From Methylobacterium planeticum (GTDB taxonomy: Bacteria; Pseudomonadota; Alphaproteobacteria; Rhizobiales; Beijerinckiaceae): DNA of 64,000 nt. The translations under genes and the position numbers were made by a program. Of this stretch, positions 18,883-26,548 are shown piece by piece (position 1 is the stretch's first letter; every line of letters begins with the position of its first letter). Where the stretch lies: the NCBI RefSeq assembly GCF_008806345.1, contig NZ_VZZJ01000005.1:248001-312000 (forward strand), read 5' to 3'. A model generated the notes under the pieces. It worked only from the letters and a program-made list of their open reading frames with translations, was not told the origin of the DNA and did no database searches.

Positions 18883-18989
18883 CCTGCGCCCGGATCCGCG
18901 CCCCGGAAGGCTGCCGGATCGCCCGGCCGGCCTTGCCCGACCCATGCTTGCCCGACCCCCTGCATGCTCGACCCCATGAGAGATGTCCG

Positions 18990-19436
18990 ATGCTCCAGAG
19001 ACTCATCTGCACCGTCGCGCTGGCGGCAGCCCTCGCCGGCGCCGCCGGCGCGCACGAGGCCCCCCACCCCGGCGCCACCGCCGACGCGACCGGGACGGTC
19101 GACGCGACCGTGACGGTGGTGTTCGACCACGCGCTCCCGAACGTTCCGGGCAAGAGCCTGAAGGGCGTGCTCGTCGCCTACGGGCCGGGCGGCGCGTCCC
19201 CCGCGCACACCCATCCACCGAGCGCCTTCATCTACGCCACCGTGCTGGAGGGCGCGATCCGCAGCCAGGTCAATGACGGGCCGGAGCGGGTCTACCGGGC
19301 CGGGGAGAGCTTCGCCGAGTTGCCGGGCGACCGGCACGGCGTCAGTGCCAACGCGAGCCGGAGCGAGCCCGCCCGGCTCCTCGCCGTCTTCGTCGTCGAC
19401 ACCAGCGAGACGACCCTCACGACCCCGGTCCCTTGA
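18990..19436 (+). CDS. Secreted cupin-domain protein
   Basis: A 148-residue protein with a signal peptide (MLQRLICTVALAAALAGAAG, cleavage after AHEA or nearby). The cupin metal site is visible as PAHTHPPSAFIYATVLEG, then GESFAELPGDRHGVSAN with a further His. It is probably a metal-binding periplasmic cupin. It lies 107 bases after the NmrA-like gene and 36 bases before the AhpD-like gene, so it appears to belong to the ECF41 operon. The enzymatic activity, if any, is unclear. Confidence 0.8.
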   Translation: MLQRLICTVALAAALAGAAGAHEAPHPGATADATGTVDATVTVVFDHALPNVPGKSLKGVLVAYGPGGASPAHTHPPSAFIYATVLEGAIRSQVNDGPERVYRAGESFAELPGDRHGVSANASRSEPARLLAVFVVDTSETTLTTPVP

Positions 19437-19472
19437 GGTCACCGGACCCGCCGCCGAGATGGAGGACGAATC

Positions 19473-19937
19473 ATGACCCCACGCGTCGACAATCCCTACG
19501 CGCACGCGCCGGCCGGCATCCGGGCCATGATGGCGCTCGAGGCCAGCATCCAGGCGAGCGGCCTGGAGCGCGGCCTGCTCGAACTCGTGAAGCTGCGCGC
19601 CTCGCAGATCAACGGCTGCGCCTACTGCATCGGCCTGCACGCGACGCAGGCCCGCCGGCACGGGGAGAGCGAGATGCGGATCTACCTGCTGAACGCCTGG
19701 CGGGAATCGACCCTCTACGGCGACCGGGAGCGGGCGGCGCTCGCCTGGACGGAGGCCCTGACCCGGATCGCCGAGACCGGGGCGCCGGACGAGGTCTACG
19801 CGGCGCTGGAGGCCGCGTTCACGCCGGACGAGCAGGTGCAGCTCACGCTGCAGATCGGGGCGATCAACCTGTGGAACCGGCTGCAGGTCGGCCTGCGCGG
19901 CGTCCAGAACCCGGATCCCTCGCGCGATGCCGGATGA
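19473..19937 (+). CDS. AhpD-like carboxymuconolactone decarboxylase family protein
   Basis: A 154-residue alkylhydroperoxidase D-like protein. The active-site core is KLRASQINGCAYCIGLHATQ: Cys49-x-x-Cys52 and the following His match AhpD. GGAGG precedes the ATG by eight bases. Members reduce peroxides or act on hydroxy-carboxylates, using the CxxC pair. The end overlaps the start of the ECF41 sigma gene by 11 bases. Partnership with ECF41 sigma factors is a known genomic association for this family. Confidence 0.9.
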   Translation: MTPRVDNPYAHAPAGIRAMMALEASIQASGLERGLLELVKLRASQINGCAYCIGLHATQARRHGESEMRIYLLNAWRESTLYGDRERAALAWTEALTRIAETGAPDEVYAALEAAFTPDEQVQLTLQIGAINLWNRLQVGLRGVQNPDPSRDAG

Positions 19938-20826
19938 GGCGGGCACCGACGTCTTCGAGGCGCACCGCGCGCGCCTCCTCCGCCTCGCCTACCGGATGCT
20001 GGGCTCGGTGGCCGAGGCCGAGGACGTGGTCCAGAACGCGTGGCTGCGCTGGTGGCAGGTCGACCATGCCGGGGTGGAGGCGCCCCCGGCCTTCCTGTCC
20101 CGCATCGTCACGCGGCTCTGCCTCGACGCCATGAAGTCGGCCCGGGCCCGGCGGGAGACCTATGTCGGGTCCTGGCTGCCCGAGCCGCTCGTCGAGATGC
20201 CGGAGGAGGGGGCGGTAGCGGGCGACGACCTGACCCTGACGCTGATGATGGCGCTGGAGCGGCTGTCCCCGCTGGAGCGGGCGGCCTTCCTCCTGCACGA
20301 CGTCTTCGGCCTGCCCCTGGGCGAGGTCGCCGCGACCCTCGACCGCGATCCCGCGGCGGTCCGGCAGCTCGCGGTGCGTGCCCGCAGGCACGTCCAGGCC
20401 GACCGCCCGCGCTATCCCGTGGCCCGGGAGGAGGGCGACCGCATCGCCGAGGCCTTCTTCGCGGCCTCGCGCAGCGGCGACCTCGGCGCGCTCCGGACCA
20501 TGCTGTCGGACGGCGTGGTGATGCGCTCGGACGGGGGCGGCAAGGTCCACGCCTTTCCCAACCCGATCGCGGGGGCGGAGCGCATCCTGCGCCTGTTCCG
20601 CGGCCTCGCCCGCAAGGCCGTCCAGCCGGCGACCTTCCTCAGGGCGATCCGGGTCGACGGCCTGCCCGGCTTCGCCAGCCTCGAGCGCGGCGGCGTCCTG
20701 CAGGTGACGGCGCTCGCCGTCGAGAACGGGAAGGTCGCGGGCATCTTCATCACGCGAAACCCCGACAAGCTCCGCCACGTCGCCAGGGCGCTCGGCCTGC
20801 CGCCGCCGGCGACGCCGCTCCACTGA
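19927..20826 (+). CDS. ECF41-family RNA polymerase sigma factor with SnoaL-like C-terminal domain
   Basis: A 299-residue extracytoplasmic-function sigma factor. Sigma region 2 (RLLRLAYRMLGSVAEAEDVV, QNAWLRWW) and region 4 (ALERLSPLERAAFLLHDVFG, EVAATLDRDPAAVRQL) flank a linker containing WLPEPL, and the C-terminal SnoaL-like domain has SDGGGKVHA and NPDKL, all ECF41 hallmarks. ECF41 sigmas lack an anti-sigma gene and are controlled by this C-terminal extension. The gene overlaps the AhpD-like gene by 11 bases, implying coupled translation, and the operon promoter at 18040 matches its expected target, so autoregulation is likely. Confidence 0.93.
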   Translation: MPDEAGTDVFEAHRARLLRLAYRMLGSVAEAEDVVQNAWLRWWQVDHAGVEAPPAFLSRIVTRLCLDAMKSARARRETYVGSWLPEPLVEMPEEGAVAGDDLTLTLMMALERLSPLERAAFLLHDVFGLPLGEVAATLDRDPAAVRQLAVRARRHVQADRPRYPVAREEGDRIAEAFFAASRSGDLGALRTMLSDGVVMRSDGGGKVHAFPNPIAGAERILRLFRGLARKAVQPATFLRAIRVDGLPGFASLERGGVLQVTALAVENGKVAGIFITRNPDKLRHVARALGLPPPATPLH

Positions 20827-21169
20827 GGCGGATTTCGTCATCCGGGCGGCACGCGCCGCATCGCCCGAGATCGGCGCGCGGTGCGGATGCGATCGCCGCG
20901 CGGCCTCGCACACCAGCTGCCACGTCAGGACATGGCTGATCGCCTGAGAGGCTGGAGGCAAATTGCTGTGATGACGACGTTTTTCAACCCGAGCACGAAA
21001 GGTTAAAAATCCGTTAACGCCGAGATTTTGGCACGAGCGTACCGCATCGTACGCTCTAACCTGTTGATTTAGCTTAGGTGATCTCGGATATAGTGAATCA
21101 TCTACTTGATTCGCCAAGCCGAGCGCGCGGCGGTTCCCCACCATCCAACACAGTTCAGGAGATCGATCC
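20827..21169. other. Intergenic region after ECF41 operon
   Basis: 343 bases with lower GC in its second half. It contains the palindrome at 21035-21056 and the AT-rich stretch ggttaaaaatccgttaacg. No gene or clear rho-independent terminator was found. Confidence 0.4.
21035..21056. repeat. Inverted repeat upstream of DUF6894 gene
   Basis: GAGCGTAC and GTACGCTC separated by six bases form a perfect 8-bp inverted repeat, 114 bases before the next start codon. There is no downstream T-run, so it is more like an operator than a terminator. The binding protein is unknown. Confidence 0.55.
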
Positions 21170-21430
21170 GTGGCTCGGTATTTCTTTGACGTGCACGATC
21201 TGAAGTTGTCGGCCTGCGACCACGAAGGGACCGACTGCGCCGACCGGAAATCCATCTCCGACGAGGCGCTCCGCGCCCTGTGCCAGATCGCGGCCGACCA
21301 GCCCGAGCGATACCTCAACCAGAAGCTCCGCGTCGTCGTGCGCGATGCCGCGGACCGGATCGTCCTGACGGCGGCCCTCGACCTCTCGACTGCCTGGCAC
21401 ATCGATCACAGCCAGGCCGCCGCCGCCTGA
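21170..21430 (+). CDS. DUF6894 family small protein
   Basis: An 86-residue protein from a GTG, with AGGAG eight bases upstream. MARYFFDVHDLKLSACDHEG matches the conserved N terminus of DUF6894 proteins (xRYFFDxHDxxxxxDxEG), which are common small paralogues in Methylobacterium and rhizobia. The rest (SDEALRALCQIAADQPERYL, LRVVVRDAADRIVLTAALDL) fits the same family. Function unknown; cytoplasmic. Confidence 0.75.
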   Translation: MARYFFDVHDLKLSACDHEGTDCADRKSISDEALRALCQIAADQPERYLNQKLRVVVRDAADRIVLTAALDLSTAWHIDHSQAAAA

Positions 21431-21565
21431 CGTCACGCGGGGCGTGCCGCGTCCGCGGGTCCGGGTCTGCACCTCGGCAGCGCCCGGGATCGCGCCGGCC
21501 GGTATCCGGGCGCCGTCATCGCGGGCAGGTCCGCATGTCGTCGCGCTGAGACGGAATTTGCGTCT

Positions 21566-21733
21566 TCAGAAGAACAGATGAAGATTGCGGCTGATCATTC
21601 CCAAGCTCACCAGAAGCAGCGTTCCTGCGAGAAATTCGAAGCCACGTCGATGTTGTGAGTAGCGTACCGACGCGTAGCTGGAGCTGATCGCAAGAACAAG
21701 AATCGCGGCGATGACGAACCAAAGCGTGTTCAC
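21566..21733 (-). CDS. Small two-helix membrane protein
   Basis: A 55-residue protein starting at a GTG with GGAGG four bases upstream, which favours it over an ATG 27 bases earlier. The product has a hydrophobic helix (NTLWFVIAAILVLAISSSYA), a basic loop (RYSQHRRGFEF) and a second hydrophobic stretch (LAGTLLLVSLGMI). It is probably an inner-membrane protein; function unknown. Confidence 0.55.
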   Translation of the reverse strand: MNTLWFVIAAILVLAISSSYASVRYSQHRRGFEFLAGTLLLVSLGMISRNLHLFF

Positions 21734-21846
21734 CGAACCTCCATGCGGAGTGATATACACGCAAGTTCGCGGGCGCTGAGACGTCGAGCGCGATTACCCA
21801 AGCGGTAAAATACTGAAAAAAATTCGAGCTGAGCCGACGAAGGAAC

Positions 21847-21869
21847 GAAAATGCAGATTTTGCATTTTC
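21847..21869. repeat. Perfect 9-bp inverted repeat, AT-rich
   Basis: GAAAATGCA and TGCATTTTC separated by gattt, 31 bases before the start codon at 21900. The AT-richness stands out against the surrounding GC. It could be an operator or a transcript hairpin near the ribosome binding region of the following gene. Confidence 0.6.
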
Positions 21870-21899
21870 TTTTCCACGAAATGACGGGCTGTCGGCAGG

Positions 21900-22157
21900 A
21901 TGGCGCAGTATCAGTTCAGTGTCCGGTTCGGCGACGGCGCGGTGAAGCCGATCCGAAGCGTCGTGCTGGCGGATGACGGCGGGGCTTGGACGACCGGGCG
22001 GCAGGTCGTCGGACTCCTGAACGCGCGCCTCGAGGGAAACGCGCAGCTCGCCTCGGCCACGCTGCTCGTGACGGATGCACGGGGGGTGCTCATCTGGGAA
22101 CTGCCGTTCTCGGAGGCCTGCCTCTGCGCCCCGCGGACGTTCGGCCTCCTGCATTGA
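21900..22157 (+). CDS. Small hypothetical protein
   Basis: An 85-residue protein, MAQYQFSVRFGDGAVKPIRS onward, resembling the size and general beta/alpha pattern of DUF6894-like small proteins but without the RYFFD motif. It has two Cys near the C terminus (EACLCAP). The ribosome binding site is weak (gcagg). The palindrome 31 bases upstream may regulate it. Function unknown. Confidence 0.6.
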   Translation: MAQYQFSVRFGDGAVKPIRSVVLADDGGAWTTGRQVVGLLNARLEGNAQLASATLLVTDARGVLIWELPFSEACLCAPRTFGLLH

Positions 22158-22323
22158 GGGCCGCCGAGAGGCGATGTCCTGACGGCCTCCCTCCACCGGA
22201 ATTCGCAGGCTCCCGTGCGCGCGGCCACGCCGCGCGGGTGACGCACGCGCCCCGTCCGGAGCCCGCCGGGCTCATCACTGCGGGGCCTTGCGTCGGCCGG
22301 ACGGGTGGCGGCGACCGACGGCC

Positions 22324-22521
22324 CTATCGGGGGATCGCCATCGCGACCGCGGAGCGGGGGCGCGCCGGCAGGCCGGGCGGAGGCCCGGGCGAATCGCCGA
22401 GAAGCGCGCGAGACCGCAGAACCTGATCCCGCGAGCGTTGAATCGCCCGCGCGAGATCGGCCCGAGCCTGCCGGCTGTCACGGATCAGCGCTGCGTTGAG
22501 AAGGCGGCCCTCGTCATTCAT
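22324..22521 (-). CDS. Small helical hypothetical protein
   Basis: A 65-residue frame beginning MNDEGRLLNAALIRDSRQAR with a GGAG about seven bases upstream. The first 42 residues look like one amphipathic helix; the rest is Pro/Arg-rich. The helix and ribosome binding site are the only support; chance is possible. Confidence 0.4.
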   Translation of the reverse strand: MNDEGRLLNAALIRDSRQARADLARAIQRSRDQVLRSRALLGDSPGPPPGLPARPRSAVAMAIPR

Positions 22522-22830
22522 GACACCGCTCCGAACCGATCTGGGCAGACAGGCTAGTCTTCGGACAAATTTGGCTCAAGCCGGGATCGAGCCTCGTCGA
22601 GAGGCCGCGCCGTTCGGTACGAATCCGACCAAAACTCGCGGCGACCCCATCGAGATGCGCCCCGTCCGCGCGTCGGGTCGGTGTCGCGGGACGGTCCTCA
22701 GCAAGGCGCGCGCGGATCGCCGCCGGTCGAGACCCGCAATCCGGGCGCTCTCCGGACGGCCCACATTCGCACGGGCCGGGGCCCGAGGTTGCTTCATCGG
22801 GAACAAGGTCGCGCGTGCCGGGTTTTCCGC
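22522..22830. other. Intergenic region before second suhB-type RNA
   Basis: 309 bases without a convincing gene. GGAAC at 22800-22804, followed after 16 bases by GGTT at 22821-22824, resembles the general-stress sigma EcfG promoter (GGAAC-N16/17-CGTT) with one mismatch, and would place the start of transcription near the 5' end of the downstream RNA. Confidence 0.35.
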
Positions 22831-22926
22831 ATTGCAGCATCGCGATGGCGTCGCGATGCCTGCGACCCGCCCTAGCGGGCGTTTCCTCCCTAGACTTGGG
22901 CCGTCCTCAGGGGCGGCCCTTTTTCT
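22831..22926 (+). ncRNA. suhB / alpha-r8 (MmgR-like) small RNA, copy 2
   Basis: The same architecture as the copy at 16112: hairpin TCGCGA-tggcg-TCGCGA (about 22839-22855), hairpin CCCGC-ccta-GCGGG (about 22866-22879), the conserved linker GTTTCCTCCCTAGACTT (22881-22897), then terminator stem GGGCCG/CGGCCC and a T-run ending near 22924. The first stem is longer than in copy 1 with the same TGGCG loop, and the second stem uses different but complementary bases. The exposed CCTCCC could base-pair with ribosome binding sites of target mRNAs. Ends are approximate. Confidence 0.8.
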
Positions 22927-23071
22927 GTGCAGGGACCCGAAGCCTCGATCGATCCGGTCCGCACGGCAGGCCCAGGGTCCATGCCACACAATCCAGGCGG
23001 GGCTCGGTACGCTCAGGCGAAGCCCGCCGGCGCGAGGGGCCGGCATCGATCAAGTCGTCACGATCCGGCAA

Positions 23072-23097
23072 CAAAAAAGGCGGCCCAACCGGGCCGC
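23072..23097 (-). terminator. Rho-independent terminator of pqqA
   Basis: A perfect 8-bp GC stem (GGCGGCCC with GGGCCGCC, loop AACC on the + strand), followed on the minus strand by six T residues. It lies 30 bases after the pqqA stop, so the transcript should be monocistronic. Confidence 0.88.
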
Positions 23098-23126
23098 CCT
23101 GATCAGTCGATGACCTGAAACTCTGC

Positions 23127-23216
23127 TTAGTGGAAGGTGTCGATCTCAGCCGACTCGTAGCTGGTGACTTCCATGCCGACGCAGACTTCCTGGACGATGG
23201 GGGCGGACCACTTCAT
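23127..23216 (-). CDS. pqqA: PQQ precursor peptide PqqA
   Basis: A 29-residue peptide beginning MKWSAPIVQEVCVGMEVTSY and ending ESAEIDTFH, almost the same length and pattern as known methylotroph PqqA. The crosslinked residues are present: Glu16 and Tyr20 in the ExxxY motif (MEVTSYES). PqqA is modified by PqqE/PqqD and matured to pyrroloquinoline quinone, cofactor of methanol and alcohol dehydrogenases. A ggagagaagcc ribosome binding site precedes the ATG. Usually pqqB-E follow; here a terminator follows immediately, and no other pqq gene is in the window, so this is a stand-alone copy. Confidence 0.95.
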   Translation of the reverse strand: MKWSAPIVQEVCVGMEVTSYESAEIDTFH

Positions 23217-23335
23217 GGCTTCTCTCCGTGTGAACTTCTGAGACCTATATGGCAGCACGCTGCAACCGAGAAAAGAGGGGTCGAGACTTATATTCCTCTT
23301 AGACCACGGCACCACGACCATCCGGGGCGGCCTGT

Positions 23336-23773
23336 TCAAGGCTCGTCGCCGCGCGCCGCCCCGCCTCGGCCCTTCCCCAATCCCATCTGGCGCGCGAGTT
23401 CGGACCGGCGCGCCGAGTAGGCCGGCGCCACCAACGGGTAATCCGCGGGCAGCCCCCACTTGACCCGATAGGCGTCCGCGCTCAGGCCGAGCTTCGCGAG
23501 GTGGCGCTTGAGGGACTTGAAGCGGCCCCCGGTCTCGAAGCTGACGAGATGGTCGGGGGTGATGGATTTCCGGATCTGGGCGGCGCTCGGCCTCACGGGG
23601 GCGGCCGCCTGCAGGACGTTGCTGTTGGCGGCCGCATCCATCGCCGCATGCACGCCGCGGATCAGCGCCGGCAGGTCCGCGGCGGAGACGACATTATTGG
23701 AAACGTAGGCGGCGACGACGTCGGCCGTCAGTCCAAACAAGTCGACGGCTGTCGCTTCGGCAGGGTCCGGCAC
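23336..23773 (-). CDS. MucR/Ros-family transcriptional regulator, zinc-finger variant
   Basis: A 145-residue MucR-like protein. The conserved N-terminal part (DLFGLTADVVAAYVSNNVVS) and the DNA-binding core (ITPDHLVSFETGGRFKSLKR, HLAKLGLSADAYRVKWGLPA, DYPLVAPAY) are intact. In zinc-containing homologues the first ligand is a Cys in DYIVCLEDG; here the position reads LVSFETG, so the Cys is absent. Some Mesorhizobium homologues lack zinc and still bind DNA. GGGAG lies seven bases before the GTG start. It is upstream of pqqA on the same strand with a 119-base gap. Confidence 0.88.
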   Translation of the reverse strand: MPDPAEATAVDLFGLTADVVAAYVSNNVVSAADLPALIRGVHAAMDAAANSNVLQAAAPVRPSAAQIRKSITPDHLVSFETGGRFKSLKRHLAKLGLSADAYRVKWGLPADYPLVAPAYSARRSELARQMGLGKGRGGAARGDEP

Positions 23774-24008
23774 ACGAAACTCCCTATTGGCGTGAGGGCC
23801 AATCCATCGATCAGCCCATCGCGGCGATCAAGATCCCGAGCGCGTCGAGGATGCCGATTCTTCGCCGCCTTGCACCAAAGCACAAGATCCGGCACGGTCG
23901 GAATAACCCATGCAAGTACCGCAGATTTTCTGTTGAGCGCAGCGTTGCTTGTGAACATCGCTGGCCGATGATCTGGCGACCCGCCGGGCGTGTTGATACG
24001 CTCACGCG

Positions 24009-24269
24009 ATGAATGATCTCGAAAACTGCCTCAGCACCTTGAAGACCATGGCCGATCACGGCGTCACGACGGACGACGCGATCGGTGCCGCTTTGAGCGA
24101 CTACCTCGCCGCCCATGAGACGGGGCTGGAGCGGCTGGAAGCCATCACGGCCTTGGACGATTACCTGAAGGCGGGCGCCGCCGAGGAGCTCGAACCGCGC
24201 GGCTTCTGGCTCTCGGTGCTGGAAAAGTCCGACGATCTGGCGCGGATCGTGAAGGCCGACGGACGATAG
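24009..24269 (+). CDS. Small acidic hypothetical protein
   Basis: An 86-residue acidic protein, MNDLENCLSTLKTMADHGVT onward, probably all-helical and cytoplasmic. It converges with the dihydroxyacetone kinase gene, 18 bases away. There is no clear ribosome binding site and no family is recognised. Confidence 0.55.
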   Translation: MNDLENCLSTLKTMADHGVTTDDAIGAALSDYLAAHETGLERLEAITALDDYLKAGAAEELEPRGFWLSVLEKSDDLARIVKADGR

Positions 24270-24287
24270 CCCGCCCGCCGCAGCCGG

Positions 24288-25919
24288 TCAGGCCGAAGCC
24301 AGAGCCGAGAAGGCCTCCGCCACCGCCGCGGCGCCCGGATCCGCGATGCCCCTGAGATCGCCTGCGGCGAGGTAGCTCGAGCGGCCCGTGGCGGCGCGCT
24401 CCATCGCGGCGGTGGCGCGGGCGCCGTCCTGCGCGGCGCGGGCCGCCCCGGCCAGTCCCCCCGCCTCGAGGGCGGCGACAGCCGGGATCAGGGCATCGAG
24501 CAGGGTGCGGTCGCCGGGTGCGGCACCGCCGTAGCTCCGGACCCGCGCGACCCCGTCCGCCAGCGCCCGCGGCCAGGCCGCCCCGCCGGCCAGGGCGGCG
24601 CCGGTCGCGGCGAAGAAGATCGAGGCCAGCACGCCGCTCGATCCGCCCGCGGCCCGGCCGATCCGCTCGGCGAGCGCCCGGGCGAGGGCGGGCGCGTCGG
24701 CCTGCGGCAGGCGATCGAGATCGGCCAGCACCGCGCGGGCGGCCCCCGCGAAGGTGGTGCCGGTATCGCCGTCGCCGACCCGCGCATCGAGGGCGTTGAG
24801 CGAGGCCTCCGCGGCGGCGAGCGCGCGCGCCACCGCCTCGATCCGTCCCGCCACCAGGGCGTCCCGCGAGGGCGCGAAGGCCTCGCGCTGCAGTCCCTCG
24901 GGCAGGGGCCGCGCCGGCGCCGCGGGCGCCACCGGCTGCGCGCGCGGCCAGGCCGGCACCGCAACCGGCGCGCGCAGCGCCGCCTCCAGCGCGTCGTCGA
25001 GGGGCAGGAAGGAGAGCGAGGCGCCGTGCATGTCGAGCGCCGTCATGGCCGGGCTCGGGCCGAGCAGCAGGCGAACGCGCCTGCCGAGGTCCGTGTCGAG
25101 CACGGCGCGGGTCAGCACCTGCATCTCGAGGGCGGTCGTCGCGCCGAGATTGTTGACGAGGAGCGCGAGCCGCTCCGCCCCGACGACCGGGGGCCCGAAG
25201 CGCGCCGTCATCAGCCCTGCGAGGTCCGCGGCGGATGGCAGCGCGATGCGCTCGGCGCCGGGCTCTCCGTGAATCCCGAGCCCGAGCTCCGCCTGCCCCG
25301 GGGCGAGGCGCGGCTGGGGCTCGGCGCCCGGAATCGTCGCGGTCGAGACCGCGATCCCGAGGGATTGCACCGCCGAGGCCGCGCGGCGGGCGAGCGCCGC
25401 GACGGAATCGAGCGCGGCGCCGGAGGCGGCGGCGTGGCCCGCGACCTTGTGGACGAACAGCGTGCCGGCGATGCCCCGCGGCTGCTTGGCCTCCGGCAGG
25501 GCGACGTCGTCGGCGACGAGCACGGTCTCGATCCGCAGGCCCCGGGCGCGGGCGCGCTCGGCCGCGAGCCCGAAATTCAGCCGATCGCCCGCATAGTTCT
25601 TGACGACGAGCAGGCATCCGGCCGGCCCCGTCACCGCCAGGATCCCCGCCAGCACCGCATCGACGGACGGCGAGGCGAAGACGTCGCCGCAGACGGCCGC
25701 GCTCAGGAGGCCCGGCCCGACGAACCCCGCATGGGCCGGCTCGTGGCCGGAGCCTCCCCCGGACACCACCGCGACCCTGTCCGGATCGGGGTCGGCGCGC
25801 AGGACCACGCGGATCTCGGGATAGCCGTCGAGCCGGGCGAGGCGCCCGCCGCTCGCCACGATCAGGCCGTCGATGGCGTCGGTGACGAGGGTTTCGCGTG
25901 CGTTGATGAAGTGGGCCAT
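24288..25919 (-). CDS. dhaK: Dihydroxyacetone kinase, fused DhaK-DhaL (ATP-dependent type)
   Basis: A 543-residue protein with both kinase domains in one chain. The DhaK part (about 1-330) has VSGGGSGHEPAHAGFVG and the substrate-linking His217 in LGIHGEPGAER. The DhaL part (about 350-543) has the Mg-ATP site VGDGDTGTTF and GGSSGVLASIF. The fusion and length match the ATP-using Citrobacter-type enzyme (about 550) rather than the split PTS-dependent DhaKLM system. It phosphorylates dihydroxyacetone, or related trioses, to DHAP. The ATG at 25919 has GAGAGG upstream; the longer frame adds only low-complexity sequence. Confidence 0.93.
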   Translation of the reverse strand: MAHFINARETLVTDAIDGLIVASGGRLARLDGYPEIRVVLRADPDPDRVAVVSGGGSGHEPAHAGFVGPGLLSAAVCGDVFASPSVDAVLAGILAVTGPAGCLLVVKNYAGDRLNFGLAAERARARGLRIETVLVADDVALPEAKQPRGIAGTLFVHKVAGHAAASGAALDSVAALARRAASAVQSLGIAVSTATIPGAEPQPRLAPGQAELGLGIHGEPGAERIALPSAADLAGLMTARFGPPVVGAERLALLVNNLGATTALEMQVLTRAVLDTDLGRRVRLLLGPSPAMTALDMHGASLSFLPLDDALEAALRAPVAVPAWPRAQPVAPAAPARPLPEGLQREAFAPSRDALVAGRIEAVARALAAAEASLNALDARVGDGDTGTTFAGAARAVLADLDRLPQADAPALARALAERIGRAAGGSSGVLASIFFAATGAALAGGAAWPRALADGVARVRSYGGAAPGDRTLLDALIPAVAALEAGGLAGAARAAQDGARATAAMERAATGRSSYLAAGDLRGIADPGAAAVAEAFSALASA

Positions 25920-26065
25920 GGCGTGACCTCTCCGGGATCCCCGCCGCGGTCCGTCCCGCGACGCATCGCCGACCTGTCTGGGCGGTTCCGCGCGGCCTGA
26001 CAACGGTGCGGGCGGGGGCACCGCCTGAACGCGCTTCAGACCGGCTCCGGCCGCTCAGTCCCCCG

Positions 26066-26548
26066 TCACGGCCGGACCGGCTGGTCGGCGAGCCGGTACG
26101 GGTGCGACGACGCGAAGGGGTCGGAGAGGAACGCGTCGACCGTCGCCGCGCCCGTTCCGAAGGTCACGAGCAGGAAGCCGCCCGCGAGGGCGAAGTTCTT
26201 GAGGAAGTCCCAGAACAGCCCGCGGGCACGGCTGTCGCTGCCCGCCCAGAAGTCGCCGGGCTTCCAGAACTGCTTCCACAGAAGGGCCGTGACGCCGCAA
26301 TAGCCGGCGAGGACGAAGGCGGCGGCGCGGTCGGCGATGCCGGTCAGGATACCGAGCGACATGACGATCTCGACGAACAGCCCGGTCAGGATCAGGGCCG
26401 TGGCGGCAGGGCGCGAGGACACCGCCTCGCTGGCCTGCCCGACCGCTCCCCGGAAGTTGAGGATCTTGTCCAGGGCGCTGAAGGGCAGGAAGAGGAGGAT
26501 GAGGAGCAGGCGCACCGTGAAGGCCACGAGAATGCTGAACGTTGCCAC
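26066..26548 (-). CDS. DoxX-family membrane protein
   Basis: A 160-residue protein with four predicted helices (for example FTVRLLLILLFLPFSALDKI, ALILTGLFVEIVMSLGILTG, AFVLAGYCGVTALLWKQFW). The spacing and the ALDK motif near the end of helix 1 fit the DoxX-like family. It starts at a GTG with GGGAG nine bases upstream. DoxX proteins are linked to redox or quinone-related processes, but no partner is evident here. Confidence 0.8.
   Translation of the reverse strand: MATFSILVAFTVRLLLILLFLPFSALDKILNFRGAVGQASEAVSSRPAATALILTGLFVEIVMSLGILTGIADRAAAFVLAGYCGVTALLWKQFWKPGDFWAGSDSRARGLFWDFLKNFALAGGFLLVTFGTGAATVDAFLSDPFASSHPYRLADQPVRP

Noticed and set aside
21847..21869. Terminator for the small membrane protein or sRNA
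   Set aside because: The inverted repeat is AT-rich and lies upstream, not downstream, of the minus-strand gene; no convincing T-run relation to a transcript end.
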